Shown: positions 18,499-26,971 of the stretch, in pieces
Layout: every line of letters begins with the position of its first letter
Position numbering within the stretch: position 1 is the stretch's first letter
Source: Lysobacteraceae bacterium 2PB
GTDB taxonomy: Bacteria; Pseudomonadota; Gammaproteobacteria; Xanthomonadales; Xanthomonadaceae
Reading direction: 5' to 3'
Length of the DNA stretch: 48,786 nucleotides
NCBI GenBank assembly: GCA_005502915.1
Contig: SCMT01000027.1
Coordinates: 1 to 48,786 of the forward strand
The notes under the pieces: generated by a model
Databases searched by the model: none
What the model saw: the letters and a program-made list of their open reading frames with translations, nothing else
What the model was told of the DNA's origin: nothing
Made by a program: the position numbers and the translations under genes

Positions 18499-18560
18499 AC
18501 AAGCACGCCGCCTATACTGCTGCTCCCACCGCGCATGGCGAGTGCGTTCGCTTAACGGAG

Positions 18561-21500
18561 ATGGACGTGACGGTTGCGATCTTCATCCTCGGCTTGTTCA
18601 TCGGCATCGGCCTGGCGCTGTGGCTGCGCCGGCCAGGCTCCCCCGTCGCGCTTCCCCCGTCCGTCGAGACGCCCGCCCTGCCCCCGGCCGCCAGCGCCGA
18701 TACCGATGCCGTCGACGAGGCGAAACCCGAACCGCCGATCGACGCACCCGTCGCTCCCGAAGCATCGCCGTCCACCGAGGAAACCCCGGCCGACAGGCTC
18801 TACCGTCTCCGCCGCGAGATCGAGGCCGAGGACGAGCGCATCCAGCGGCCCGAGGACCTGCTGCGCCTGGCGCCGTTCCGCGAGGGCGTGGGCCTGCTCG
18901 CGGGCGAGGCCTTCACGCCGAAGGACATCCTCGACCTGCTCGAAAGCAATCATTACGTCGCGCAGTGCATGGTCTATGCCGCACTGCGCGACCGCAGCGA
19001 CGTCGACGCCTCGGCAGCACTCGCGATCACCGAGGAGCCGGGACGCTACACCGCGCGCTTCATGCTCGACTACCTGCAGTCGCGCGAGGACGCCGCCGCC
19101 CTGCCCGCCTTCCTGCGCCACGTCCGCCAGTGGTGGTGGGACGCCCCGCCGCTGCGCCAGCGCATGCGCGAATACCTGCAGTGGGCCGAGTCGCACGCGC
19201 CGGGCACGGCCGCGATGCCGCTCGACACCCTGAAAGACTATGAGCTCGACCAGTTGCACGATGGCCTGAAGGCGCTGCAGGTGCCGATGCTGGCGCCGTA
19301 CATCGCGCAGGTGCAGGCCGAACAGGCGAAGCGACGCGAACAGCGCACGCTCGGCGGCGTCGGCCGGCTGTGGTCGTCGAACGGCGACGATGCGCGCGGC
19401 GACATCGTCGACCATCCCGAGCTCGACGCGCAGGTGGCGCGCCTGCACGAGATGCTGCACGCCACGCCTGCGGTGTCGATCCTGGTGTCGGGCGAACACG
19501 GCAGCGGCAAGACCACGCTGGTCGACCGCCTGCTCGCGCGCCTGCACGGCGAAGGCTGGCTGCTGTTCGACGCCTCCGCCGCCGAGGTGCTGTCCGGGCA
19601 GAAATACATCGGCGAACTGGAGGAACGCATCGGCGAGATGCTGGCCGCGCTGAACCGGCCGCGCGCACTGTGGCGCGTGCAGGACTTCCTCGACCTGCTG
19701 CAGAAGGGCAGCCACAGCCAGGACCCGCGCGGCATCCTCGACATGCTGCTGCCGGCGATCGAACGCGGCCAGCTGCGCCTGATCGGCGAGCTGCAGCCGG
19801 CGCAGCTCGCGCAGCTGCTGATCGCGCGGCCGACGCTGCGCCATCTCACGAAGACCGTGACGCTGTCGTCGCCGACCGATGCCGCGTTGCGCGACCTGCT
19901 CGCGCGCTGGCGCGAGGCGCGCAGCGCCGCGCTCGGCCGCGAGGTGCTGGATGCGCGCGCGCTCGACGAAGCGCGGCGCATGGCCACGCAGTATTTCCCC
20001 GAACAGCATGAGCCCGGGCGCACACTGCGCCTGCTCGAAGACACCCTGCAGGCCGCCATCGCCACGGAACCGCACGCGCTGCCGATCACGCCCGACGCGC
20101 TGCTGCAGACCATCGCGCGCCGCAGCGGCCTGCCGCTGGACGTGATCGACGATCGAAAGAGCCTCGACCTCGACGCCCTGCGCGCCTTCTTCCGCAAGCG
20201 CGTGATCGGCCAGGACGAAGCGGTCGAAGGCCTGGTCGATCGCATCGCGATGCTCAAGGCCGGCCTGGTGGACCCGGCGCGGCCGGTCGGCGTGTTCCTG
20301 TTCGCCGGCCCGACCGGCACGGGCAAGACCGAGCTGGCCAAGGCGCTGGGCGAACTGCTGTTCGGCAGCAGCGAACGCCTGCTGCGCCTGGACATGAGCG
20401 AATACCAGTCCGACGACAGCGCGTGGCGGCTCACCGATGTCTCGCGCGACGGCAGCGCGCGCTCGCTGGTCTCGCGCATCCGCGAGCAACCCTTTTCGGT
20501 GGTGCTGCTCGACGAATTCGAGAAGGCGCACCCGAAGGTATGGGACCTGTTCCTGCAGGTCTTCGACGACGGCCGCCTCGGCGACCGCAACGGCAACGTC
20601 GCCGACTTCCGGCACAGCATCGTCATCCTCACCAGCAACGTCGGCTCCACCCTGGGCCGCAGCGCCGGCCCCGGCTTCACTTCGGTGGCCGGCGGCTATT
20701 CGCGCAGCGTGGTCGAGAAGGCGCTGTTCGAGACCTTCCGCCGCGAATTCCTCAACCGCCTCGACCGCATCGTGCTGTTCAACCCGCTCGACCGCAGCCT
20801 GATGCGCGAGATCCTGCACAAGGAACTACAGCGCGCGATGGGCCGTCGCGGCCTGCGCAACCGGGATTGGGCGGTGGAATGGGAACCGTCGGCGATCGAA
20901 TTCCTGCTCGATCGCGGCTTCACGCCCGACCTCGGCGCGCGCCCGCTGCGCCGCGCCATCGAACAGCACCTGCTCGCGCCGCTGGCGCGCAGCATCGTCG
21001 AACACCGCACGCCGCAGGGCGACCAGTTCCTGTTCGTGCGCAGCGCCGGCGAACGGCTGGAAGTGGAATTCGTCGATCCCAACGCCCCTGCGGGCGGCAT
21101 CGCGGCGACAGCGACATCGCCGGCCGCATCATCGCCCCGTGTCGGCGACCTCCGCGCACTGCTGTGGGCACCGGAGGTATCGCCCGACAGCCTCGCCACC
21201 CTGCACGCCGCGCTCGACGACCTGCTCGATACGGTCGCCGGCGACGCCTGGCGCGACGCGCGCGATGCCGACTTCGCGGCGATGCACGCGAACGACTTCT
21301 GGTCGCGCCCCGAACGCTTCGACACCCTCGACCGCATCGAACGCCGCAACCGCATCGAAAGCGCGCTCGACACCGTGCAGCGCCTCGACGAACGCCTCGC
21401 CCGCGACGGCGGCAACGCGCTGTTCGTCGCGCGCACCGCGCAGACGCTGTGGCTGACCGGCCTCGCCATCGACGCCCTCGCCGAACGCCGGCCGCAGGAC

Positions 21501-21962
21501 GCGCTGCTCGCGCTGTCCGCCAGCGACGCCGAACTGCGCCGCGACCCCGCGCGCACCCGCCTCTGGTGGCAGCAGCTGCTCGCGATGTACATGGCCTGGG
21601 CCGAACGCCGCAACATGCGCGTCGACGTGCTCGAACAGAACCCCGACGCCTGCCGCGCCCGCCTCGCCATCAGCGGCTTCGGCGCCCACGACCTGCTGCA
21701 GCCCGAGCACGGCCTCCACGTCTTCGAACACGGCCAGGAACACGACGACGCCCCTCGGCGCTCCACCCTCGCCGTCCGCATCGCCCCCGACCTCCCCGGC
21801 CGCACCCGCATCGACCCGCTCAGGACCGACGACGATCTCCGCATCTGCCGCCGCTACCGCGCAGAACCCTCGCCATTGGTCCGCGACAGCGTCCGCGTCT
21901 GGCGCACCGGCCGACTGGACCGCGTGCTCGGCGGGGAGTTCGATGTGATCGTGGGGGAGTGA
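18561..21962 (+). CDS. Membrane-anchored Clp-type AAA+ protein with RF2-like C-terminus
   Basis: 1133 residues. Residues 4-24 form one hydrophobic segment followed by LRR, so the protein is probably anchored with its body in the cytoplasm. A Pro/Ala/Glu linker (27-80) and a helical region (about 80-290) take the place of a Clp N-domain. AAA1 has Walker A GEHGSGKTT (311-319), but the Walker B site reads LWRVQDF where Clp proteins have FIDE, and its arginine-finger region is not recognisable. AAA2 is intact: GPTGTGKTE (583-591), LLDEFEKAHPKVWDLFLQVFDDGRLGD, TSNVG, EFLNRLDRI and the sensor-2 GARPLRRAI, so AAA2 is the likely motor. From about 895 to the end the sequence follows peptide chain release factor 2 (see separate entry). 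ATG 18561 directly abuts GGAG; GTG 18567 would give a better ribosome-binding distance. It follows mutS by 108 bp. A role in disaggregating or handling ribosome-associated or membrane substrates is inference. Confidence 0.85.
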   Translation: MDVTVAIFILGLFIGIGLALWLRRPGSPVALPPSVETPALPPAASADTDAVDEAKPEPPIDAPVAPEASPSTEETPADRLYRLRREIEAEDERIQRPEDLLRLAPFREGVGLLAGEAFTPKDILDLLESNHYVAQCMVYAALRDRSDVDASAALAITEEPGRYTARFMLDYLQSREDAAALPAFLRHVRQWWWDAPPLRQRMREYLQWAESHAPGTAAMPLDTLKDYELDQLHDGLKALQVPMLAPYIAQVQAEQAKRREQRTLGGVGRLWSSNGDDARGDIVDHPELDAQVARLHEMLHATPAVSILVSGEHGSGKTTLVDRLLARLHGEGWLLFDASAAEVLSGQKYIGELEERIGEMLAALNRPRALWRVQDFLDLLQKGSHSQDPRGILDMLLPAIERGQLRLIGELQPAQLAQLLIARPTLRHLTKTVTLSSPTDAALRDLLARWREARSAALGREVLDARALDEARRMATQYFPEQHEPGRTLRLLEDTLQAAIATEPHALPITPDALLQTIARRSGLPLDVIDDRKSLDLDALRAFFRKRVIGQDEAVEGLVDRIAMLKAGLVDPARPVGVFLFAGPTGTGKTELAKALGELLFGSSERLLRLDMSEYQSDDSAWRLTDVSRDGSARSLVSRIREQPFSVVLLDEFEKAHPKVWDLFLQVFDDGRLGDRNGNVADFRHSIVILTSNVGSTLGRSAGPGFTSVAGGYSRSVVEKALFETFRREFLNRLDRIVLFNPLDRSLMREILHKELQRAMGRRGLRNRDWAVEWEPSAIEFLLDRGFTPDLGARPLRRAIEQHLLAPLARSIVEHRTPQGDQFLFVRSAGERLEVEFVDPNAPAGGIAATATSPAASSPRVGDLRALLWAPEVSPDSLATLHAALDDLLDTVAGDAWRDARDADFAAMHANDFWSRPERFDTLDRIERRNRIESALDTVQRLDERLARDGGNALFVARTAQTLWLTGLAIDALAERRPQDALLALSASDAELRRDPARTRLWWQQLLAMYMAWAERRNMRVDVLEQNPDACRARLAISGFGAHDLLQPEHGLHVFEHGQEHDDAPRRSTLAVRIAPDLPGRTRIDPLRTDDDLRICRRYRAEPSPLVRDSVRVWRTGRLDRVLGGEFDVIVGE
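21243..21959 (+). other. RF2-like (PCRF-type) domain lacking SPF and GGQ, within the AAA+ protein
   Basis: Residues 895-1133 align by eye with RF2 (PrfB). DFWSRPER (912-919) and ALDTVQRLDERL correspond to the RF2 helical domain pattern D-x-W-x-x-PERA and AVVDTLDQ. LWWQQLLAMYMAWAERR (1001-1017) corresponds to DWASMLERMYLRWAESR. ISGFGAHDLLQPEHGLH (1037-1053) corresponds to ISGDYAYGWLRTETGVH. RRSTLAVRIAPD matches RRHTSF-plus-strand. Near the end DLRICRRYRAE and RTGRLDRVLGGEFDVIV correspond to DLRIDVYRTS and to RTG-to-VLDG-x-LD-x-FI at the RF2 C-terminus. The tripeptide SPF is replaced (QEH by my alignment) and the whole GGQ segment is deleted. It should therefore not hydrolyse peptidyl-tRNA, but could still bind the ribosome A site. 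Confidence 0.7.
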
Positions 21963-22091
21963 TGGGGTGCGATTCGAGGGCTGGGAGCTCGGCAGTCAAC
22001 GATGATTGATCGAGGAGTTCTCTGGATCGATGGTTCTCTACGAACTGCCAATCCGGGAGACCGCGCGAAGGCCGGATATCGGAAGACGTCT

Positions 22092-22463
22092 TCAGGCATC
22101 TTTCGAGCGAAAGACATCCGCGAGCCGACCACCCTCGCGCAAAGCCATTTCCCGAGGCGTCTCCTCGAACTCCGACACGATATCCGGCGACGCTCCGGCT
22201 GCCAGCAAGGCCCCGGCAAGTTCAGGCATGCCCTGGCGGACTGCCACGTGCAGGGGCGTTTCGCCCATGTCTCCGATTGCGTTCGGATCCGCGCCTGCCG
22301 CGATCAGCAGCCTTGCGGCCGCCTCATCCTTGCGCCACGCGAAGACGTGCAGCGGTGTGTCACCATCGGAAGCCCTGGTGTCGAGCCTGATCTCGCGAGG
22401 CGCGTCATCTTCCGGGAACATGACGTGTGCGATGGAGGCAAGTGCTTCTTCGAGCGACTTCAT
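22092..22463 (-). CDS. Small ankyrin-repeat protein
   Basis: 123-residue protein with about three ankyrin repeats: DGDTPLHVFAWRKDEAAARLLIAAGADPN, then GETPLHVAVRQGMPELAGALLAAGASPD, then a partial repeat EETPREMALREGG. The consensus TPLHxA and LLxxGAD turns are clear. No signal peptide, so it is cytoplasmic. The ATG 22461-22463 shares a base with the TGA of the upstream minus-strand gene (TGATG), implying translational coupling. Ankyrin repeats mediate protein binding; the partner is unknown. Base composition is slightly less GC-rich than the surrounding genes. Confidence 0.8.
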   Translation of the reverse strand: MKSLEEALASIAHVMFPEDDAPREIRLDTRASDGDTPLHVFAWRKDEAAARLLIAAGADPNAIGDMGETPLHVAVRQGMPELAGALLAAGASPDIVSEFEETPREMALREGGRLADVFRSKDA

Positions 22464-22846
22464 CAGGGAACGTTGTAAACGACGACATCGTAATCCTGCC
22501 GTGGCACGCCGGGCACTTTCAGGCTGAAATCATGGCGGCAGAGACAGGCGGCAAGCTCGCCGCTCGGCGACGCATAGCTGATTCGAACGAAAAGCCTTCT
22601 GCCGATTCTCTGCACGGCGATGGATTCCCGGGCCAGGCCACAGGTCTTGGCTTCCGAGACCTCGACCAACAATGCGCCCTCCTTCCACGAGGAACTGACG
22701 CGCCTTTTGCCATCCATCGCATCATCGCAACTGGGCCTTGAACTCACGGCTACCCCCTCGATCGCGAACGGGGTGAACATGAAGTACACAAGCGGCAGCA
22801 ACGCTGCCACGCCAAATGCAAGAAGAAAAAAAAGGAATCGCTTCAC
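22463..22846 (-). CDS. Small membrane-anchored or exported protein of unknown function
   Basis: 127 residues. A basic start (MKRF) and a 20-residue hydrophobic segment (LFFLLAFGVAALLPLVYFMF) form a signal anchor or signal peptide. The rest is a soluble domain with four cysteines (PSCDDAM, KTCGLA, AACLCRHDF), which suggests a periplasmic disulfide-containing fold. I do not recognise the family. The start codon is GTG (22844-22846), with no strong ribosome-binding site. The stop codon overlaps the ankyrin gene start by one base, so the two form an operon. Confidence 0.65.
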   Translation of the reverse strand: MKRFLFFLLAFGVAALLPLVYFMFTPFAIEGVAVSSRPSCDDAMDGKRRVSSSWKEGALLVEVSEAKTCGLARESIAVQRIGRRLFVRISYASPSGELAACLCRHDFSLKVPGVPRQDYDVVVYNVP

Positions 22847-22980
22847 GGCACATGTCCCGGCGCATGAATAACGCCGCGCCTGAAGCCAGCATCGGCCTGG
22901 AGGATGGAATGGGCACCTGCTCCCGGTGCATCCTCCCGGATGGTACTACTGGAGGACTTGCGAAAACAGGGCAGCCAAAC

Positions 22981-23011
22981 GGGAAAAGCGGCAGGTCGAC
23001 CGACCTGCCGC
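22981..23011 (-). terminator. Intrinsic terminator of the metalloprotease gene
   Basis: On the minus strand GCGGCAGGTCG and CGACCTGCCGC form a perfect stem (22988-22998 with 23001-23011), followed by TTTTCCCGTTT. It lies 47 bp beyond the protease stop codon. Confidence 0.8.
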
Positions 23012-23057
23012 CAAAGTGCGCCCCTGGAGCATCGCGACTGCGACGCGGGTCATTCCG

Positions 23058-24536
23058 TCACAGGTTGGAGACGCGGACCGTGAAGCCGGCCGTGGTGGCG
23101 GTCAGGACTTCGACCCTGTAGCGGCTGCCGGTGGCTTCCGGCGTGGTGTAGGACTCGCCGACCTTGAACATGTTGGTTTCCTGGTTCGAGTAGTCGTGCG
23201 GCGGCACGCGCGCATCCACGATGCGGGCCTTGTCCGTGACCCGGTGGATGATCACCGAATCGCCCGGCAGCCTGGAGTCGTAGATCGGACCGGTCGTCTT
23301 GCGCACTTCGATGGTGTAGTAGGTGGTGCTGTTCGGGACGATCAGCTTGACCATCTGGATATTGGTCGACCCCTGCAGGCTGGCGCGATCCATGGTGTAG
23401 GTGGTCGTCGCATTGAAGCGGGTGTGGTTGCGGACGCGCGCCGCGTCGAACCAGCCCATGAGATCGCGCTGGTACACGATCGGATTCTGCGGCAACCGGC
23501 CGTAGGTGGCGTCGTAGAAGACTTCGTCGTAGCCACCGCTCATGATGTCCCACGAGTTGTCGTAGGTATCGCTGTCCCCGTCCATGTTGTCGGAATGCGG
23601 CATGCCGAACGCGTGGCCCATTTCGTGGGCGAGCGTATTGATGCCTTCATAATCGTTGACGACGTTGGACCTGTAGGCCCAGGGCGGGTTCCAGGTCAGG
23701 CCCCAGTTCTTCGTCACCCCATCGTAGGTCAGGGTCTCGGTGCCGCCGTAGGCATAACCGTCCATGTCGCCGTTGAAGATCATGTTGATGCCGAAGAAAT
23801 TGGCATAGTTGACATTGGGGTTGGCCGCGCCGAGGCAGTTGTTGCGCAGCTCGTCCCATCGGGGCTCGCCGGTGCTGGGGAAATAGTAGGCGCGGTTCTG
23901 CGGCAGCGTGTACCAGCCGGAGGCGGTGCTTCCGGTCAGGTTGATCTTCCCGTAGGACATGTTCCGCCAGTAATGATCCAGCCGACCGGACGTATTGGCG
24001 TACATGTCGACGAAATAGCTGAGCGGCCGGGGCGTGCTGGTGTTGTCCTTGAACCGGCACATCACCGTCACCCACGCCTTGGTGCCCGTCACCGCGGCAA
24101 TGGACACGTCGCCCGCGCGGCCCTGCGCAGCGTCGGCATCGAGATCGTCGATCGGCACGATCGCTTCCGCAGTCAGCAGCGGCGCGCTGTCGGCGGCCTT
24201 GCCCGGGACGATGGCGGCCACGCTCACGGCGACGCGGCGATTGGCCAGAAGATGCAGGTCGCCGGCGGCGCGCTTCGCGCTCGCGGCGTCGATCAGATGG
24301 ATACGGCCGTTGTCCTCGATCAGCCGGACGACGGTCTTCGAGGTCCGCCCCGGTCCCGGTCGGCCGTCACCGTAACGGACGTTCAGTCGACCCTGCAGCA
24401 GCCCGCCCGCCTTGGCGCTGGCCGCATCCGCAGATGTCGGGACACCGGGTGCGTCGTTGAAGGCGACGGAGGGAGTGGCGGCTGCCAGTGCCGCAACCAG
24501 GAATGGCAGCGCGAACAGCGTGATCTTGCCTTGCAT
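23058..24536 (-). CDS. Secreted metzincin-type zinc metalloprotease
   Basis: 492 residues. A Sec signal peptide (MQGKITLFALPFLVAALAAATPSVAF, cut here near ASVAF) is followed by a propeptide-like region of about 150 residues. The catalytic motif HEMGHAFGMPH lies at 304-314 (His304, Glu305, His308 and third zinc ligand His314), and DIMSGG downstream provides the Met-turn expected of metzincins. The last 100 residues are beta-rich with RVSNL at the end, possibly a C-terminal secretion or domain module. The start ATG 24534-24536 has GGAG 6 bases upstream. The longer open frame upstream is not signal-like. It is a single-gene unit with its own terminator and an unusual inverted repeat upstream. 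An M6-like or related family is possible; the substrate is unknown. Confidence 0.85.
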   Translation of the reverse strand: MQGKITLFALPFLVAALAAATPSVAFNDAPGVPTSADAASAKAGGLLQGRLNVRYGDGRPGPGRTSKTVVRLIEDNGRIHLIDAASAKRAAGDLHLLANRRVAVSVAAIVPGKAADSAPLLTAEAIVPIDDLDADAAQGRAGDVSIAAVTGTKAWVTVMCRFKDNTSTPRPLSYFVDMYANTSGRLDHYWRNMSYGKINLTGSTASGWYTLPQNRAYYFPSTGEPRWDELRNNCLGAANPNVNYANFFGINMIFNGDMDGYAYGGTETLTYDGVTKNWGLTWNPPWAYRSNVVNDYEGINTLAHEMGHAFGMPHSDNMDGDSDTYDNSWDIMSGGYDEVFYDATYGRLPQNPIVYQRDLMGWFDAARVRNHTRFNATTTYTMDRASLQGSTNIQMVKLIVPNSTTYYTIEVRKTTGPIYDSRLPGDSVIIHRVTDKARIVDARVPPHDYSNQETNMFKVGESYTTPEATGSRYRVEVLTATTAGFTVRVSNL

Positions 24537-25090
24537 GTGAATCTCCTTGATGGATGTACCGGTCATGCGCGGCCGTCCGACGGCCGCGTGGCGTTCGGGT
24601 GCCCGGCGCCACTTGCAGTCCCCGCCTGCGGTGTGGCGCGCGCACGGGGCGAAGTGCCATCTCGCCCACGTCGCCATGCTCCGGCTCCCACGGGCCGGGT
24701 TCATTCAAAAAGGATCACGAAACGATCATGACTCGATCATGCGCAGCGCATCGGCGCAGATGATCGACATCGTTTCGTGCAAGGCGTCACGTTGGGACGC
24801 GATGCGCCGCGACGGAGAAACGGACGCGGGGATGACCCGCGCCAGGCGGAACATCACGCGCCGTGCATGATGCGAGGATGGGAATGATCGCGAATCAGCG
24901 AAGAATCACCTGTCAAGAATGACAGGCGCGCCGCAGACAATCCCATCGCGCCCCGCACGCGATCATCACGAGACCTTCATCCACATCGCGGCTCACGCCT
25001 CACCGGCCTCGCCGTCGGCGGGCCCAAGGCCCGCCCTGCAAAAACGGGGCGTGTCTGCCTTGTGGGATTGCCGTGTGCAAGCTGCGCGCG
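24537..25090. other. 554-bp intergenic region upstream of the metalloprotease
   Basis: I find no supportable gene. The region holds a 64-nt interrupted inverted repeat (24716-24779, separate entry), a perfect CCTGTCA-AGAA-TGACAGG hairpin (24909-24926), and GGCGGGCC-CAA-GGCCCGCC (25017-25035) near the 3' end of the PLP enzyme gene. The protease promoter should be within it. Confidence 0.6.
24716..24779. repeat. 64-nt long inverted repeat
   Basis: CACGAAACGAT (24716-24726) is mirrored perfectly by ATCGTTTCGTG (24769-24779). Inside, CGATCAT (24734-24740) pairs with ATGATCG (24760-24766) and GCGC (24741-24744) with GCGC (24754-24757), so a single long hairpin can form. CGATCATG also occurs twice in tandem within the left half. 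It is 180 bp upstream of the protease start codon. It could be a leader structure, a protein-binding site or an element end. Confidence 0.7.
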
Positions 25091-26311
25091 TCACGCCGCC
25101 TCACGCACCACCACCCCCTCCTGCGCGAGCGCCTGTTCGAGATCCGCCCACAGGTTGTCGACGTGTTCGATGCCGACGGAGAGGCGCAGCAGGCCGGGGG
25201 TGATGCCGCAGCGCGTGCGGGTGGCGTCGTCGAGGACGCGATGGGTGAGGCCGGCGGGATGCTGGATGAGGGTATCGACGGAGCCGAGGCTCACTGCGGG
25301 CGTCATCAGCGCGACGCGCTGCATGGTGCGGGCGGCGGCGGTGTAGCCGTCGCGGAGTTCGAAGGCGATGAGGCAGCCGGGGCCGCGCATCTGCGTGGTG
25401 GCGAGATGCGCGTTGCGCACGGTGCCGTGGCCGGGGAAGAACACCTTCGCCACGGCGGGATGCGCGGCGAGGCGGCGGGCGAGTTCGATCGCGTTGGCCT
25501 GTGCGCGTTCGACGCGCAGCGCGAGCGTGGGCAGGCCACGATGCAGGAGATAGGCCGCGAGCGGGTGCAGCAATCCGCCCGTCGCGGCGCGCACCTGGCG
25601 CAAGGATTTCGCATTCGCTTCCGAACAGCAGACGATGCCGGCGATGACGTCGCCGTGGCCGCCGAGGAACTTGGTCGCGCTGTGCACGACGTAGGTGGCG
25701 CCGAGTTCGAACGGTCGCTGCAGGATGGGCGTGGCGAAGGTGGAATCGACCGCGACCGGCACGTCGCCGGCGGCTTCGATCACGGCGCGGATGTCGACGA
25801 GGTCGAGCGTGGGATTGGCCGGGGTCTCGATGAAGATCAATGCCGTGTCCGGGCGTCGGCGCGCGGCGACTTCGTGCGCCTCGACGAATTCCGCTTCGAG
25901 CCCGGCGAGGCCGCTGGTGAACAGGTGGTCCGAAGTGCCGTAGAGCGGGCGCACCACCAGCATGTGCGCGCCACGCGCGCGGCTGGCGAGCAGCAGTGCG
26001 GTGATCGCGGCCATGCCCGAGGCGTAGGCGACGCAGGCCTCCGTGCCTTCCAGCGTGGCCAGCGCGCGCTCGACGCGGGCGACGGTCGGATTGTGCAGGC
26101 GGGCGTAGATGGGATTGGCGGCGCTGGCGTCGCCGCCGACCAGGGCATCGAAGCTGGCGGTGCCGGTGCCGAGGTCGGCGACGGGATAGGTGGTCGACAG
26201 GTCGATCGGCGGCGCGTGGATGCCCAGCGCGGTGAAGTCTTCGCGGCCGGCGTGGACGGCCCGGGTCTCGGGATGGGTCGAATCGCGGCGGGTCGAATCA
26301 ATGTCGGTCAT
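25091..26311 (-). CDS. PLP-dependent Cys/Met metabolism enzyme (methionine gamma-lyase/cystathionine gamma-synthase-like)
   Basis: 406 residues of the trans-sulfuration (Cys/Met_Meta_PP) fold. The landmarks are NPTVARVERALATLEG, YASGMAAITALLL, YGTSDHLF and ETPANPTLDLVDI, and SATKFLGGHGD carries the PLP-binding Lys214. Near the C-terminus SVGIEHVDNLWADL is present. Methionine gamma-lyase, cystathionine gamma-synthase and O-acetylhomoserine sulfhydrylase cannot be told apart with certainty by eye. The divergent Lrp-type regulator 105 bp away resembles the mdeR-mdeA arrangement of Pseudomonas, which favours methionine gamma-lyase. Length is normal (about 400). The start MTDIDSTRR begins the gene. 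Confidence 0.88.
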   Translation of the reverse strand: MTDIDSTRRDSTHPETRAVHAGREDFTALGIHAPPIDLSTTYPVADLGTGTASFDALVGGDASAANPIYARLHNPTVARVERALATLEGTEACVAYASGMAAITALLLASRARGAHMLVVRPLYGTSDHLFTSGLAGLEAEFVEAHEVAARRRPDTALIFIETPANPTLDLVDIRAVIEAAGDVPVAVDSTFATPILQRPFELGATYVVHSATKFLGGHGDVIAGIVCCSEANAKSLRQVRAATGGLLHPLAAYLLHRGLPTLALRVERAQANAIELARRLAAHPAVAKVFFPGHGTVRNAHLATTQMRGPGCLIAFELRDGYTAAARTMQRVALMTPAVSLGSVDTLIQHPAGLTHRVLDDATRTRCGITPGLLRLSVGIEHVDNLWADLEQALAQEGVVVREAA

Positions 26312-26332
26312 GGCGGAGTCCTGTCGGCGCTA

Positions 26333-26392
26333 TGTTCGGAGGATGCGGCCGATTCTGGAACCAGATGCGACTGATAGACTGCGGGCCGAACA
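26333..26392. promoter_or_regulatory. Candidate regulator-binding inverted repeat in the divergent intergenic region
   Basis: TGTTCGG (26333-26339) and CCGAACA (26386-26392) form an inverted repeat 46 bp apart between the PLP enzyme and the Lrp gene. The arms are short, but Lrp-family octamers bind spaced sites. This is a weak candidate. Confidence 0.3.
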
Positions 26393-26416
26393 CTATTTCG
26401 CGAACGGGGCCGAAAC

Positions 26417-26878
26417 ATGCTGCTGGACCGAATCGACTTCGACCTGCTGCGGCTGTTGCGGAAGAACGCGCGGATGCCGAACAAGGACCTGGCGGAGAAA
26501 GTCGGCGTGGCGCCGTCCACGGCGCTGGAGCGGATCCGACGCATGCGCGAGACCAAGGCGCTGCTGGGCTTCCATGCCGAGATCGCGCCGGAGGCGATCG
26601 GCATCGGCCTGCAGGCGCTGGTGGCGGTGCGGCTGCAGCAGCATTCGCGGACCTTCGTCGAGAGCTTCCAGGCCCACCTGCGCGCCCTGCCCGAGGTGCT
26701 GGCCTTCTACCACGTGGCCGGCGCCGACGATTTCCTGGTCCACGTCGGCGTGCGCGACAGCGCGCACCTGCGCGAATTCGCCCTTGCCGCCTTCACCGAG
26801 CGGCCCGAGGTGGTGCACATCCAGACCCACCTGATCTTCGATTTCCACCGCAACACCGAGCTGCCGGCGCAGACCTGA
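26417..26878 (+). CDS. Lrp/AsnC family transcriptional regulator
   Basis: 153 residues. The N-terminal helix-turn-helix (LDRIDFDLLRLLRKNARMPNKDLAEKVGVAPSTALERIRRM) is followed by the RAM ligand-binding fold with LPEVLAFYHVAGADDFLVHVGV, in which the glycine-containing GADDFLV turn is typical. Length fits the family. It is divergent from a Cys/Met PLP enzyme, so it probably senses an amino acid, most likely methionine or a sulfur amino acid, and controls that gene and itself. ATG 26417 begins the conserved domain. Confidence 0.93.
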   Translation: MLLDRIDFDLLRLLRKNARMPNKDLAEKVGVAPSTALERIRRMRETKALLGFHAEIAPEAIGIGLQALVAVRLQQHSRTFVESFQAHLRALPEVLAFYHVAGADDFLVHVGVRDSAHLREFALAAFTERPEVVHIQTHLIFDFHRNTELPAQT

Positions 26879-26971
26879 AAAAAAGCCGACGCGGCCGCCC
26901 GGGCGTCATCGCCCCAGCGCTACAGTAGGCATCCACGCGCGGCCGGGCCGCCTACGCACAGGAACCGCAAC

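Noticed and set aside
15786-18536. 916-codon open frame opposite mutS
   Set aside because: Antisense to mutS, which has all its motifs; no family pattern.
22092-22846. Toxin-immunity pair
   Set aside because: Only ankyrin repeats and a signal segment can be seen; no toxin motif supports it.
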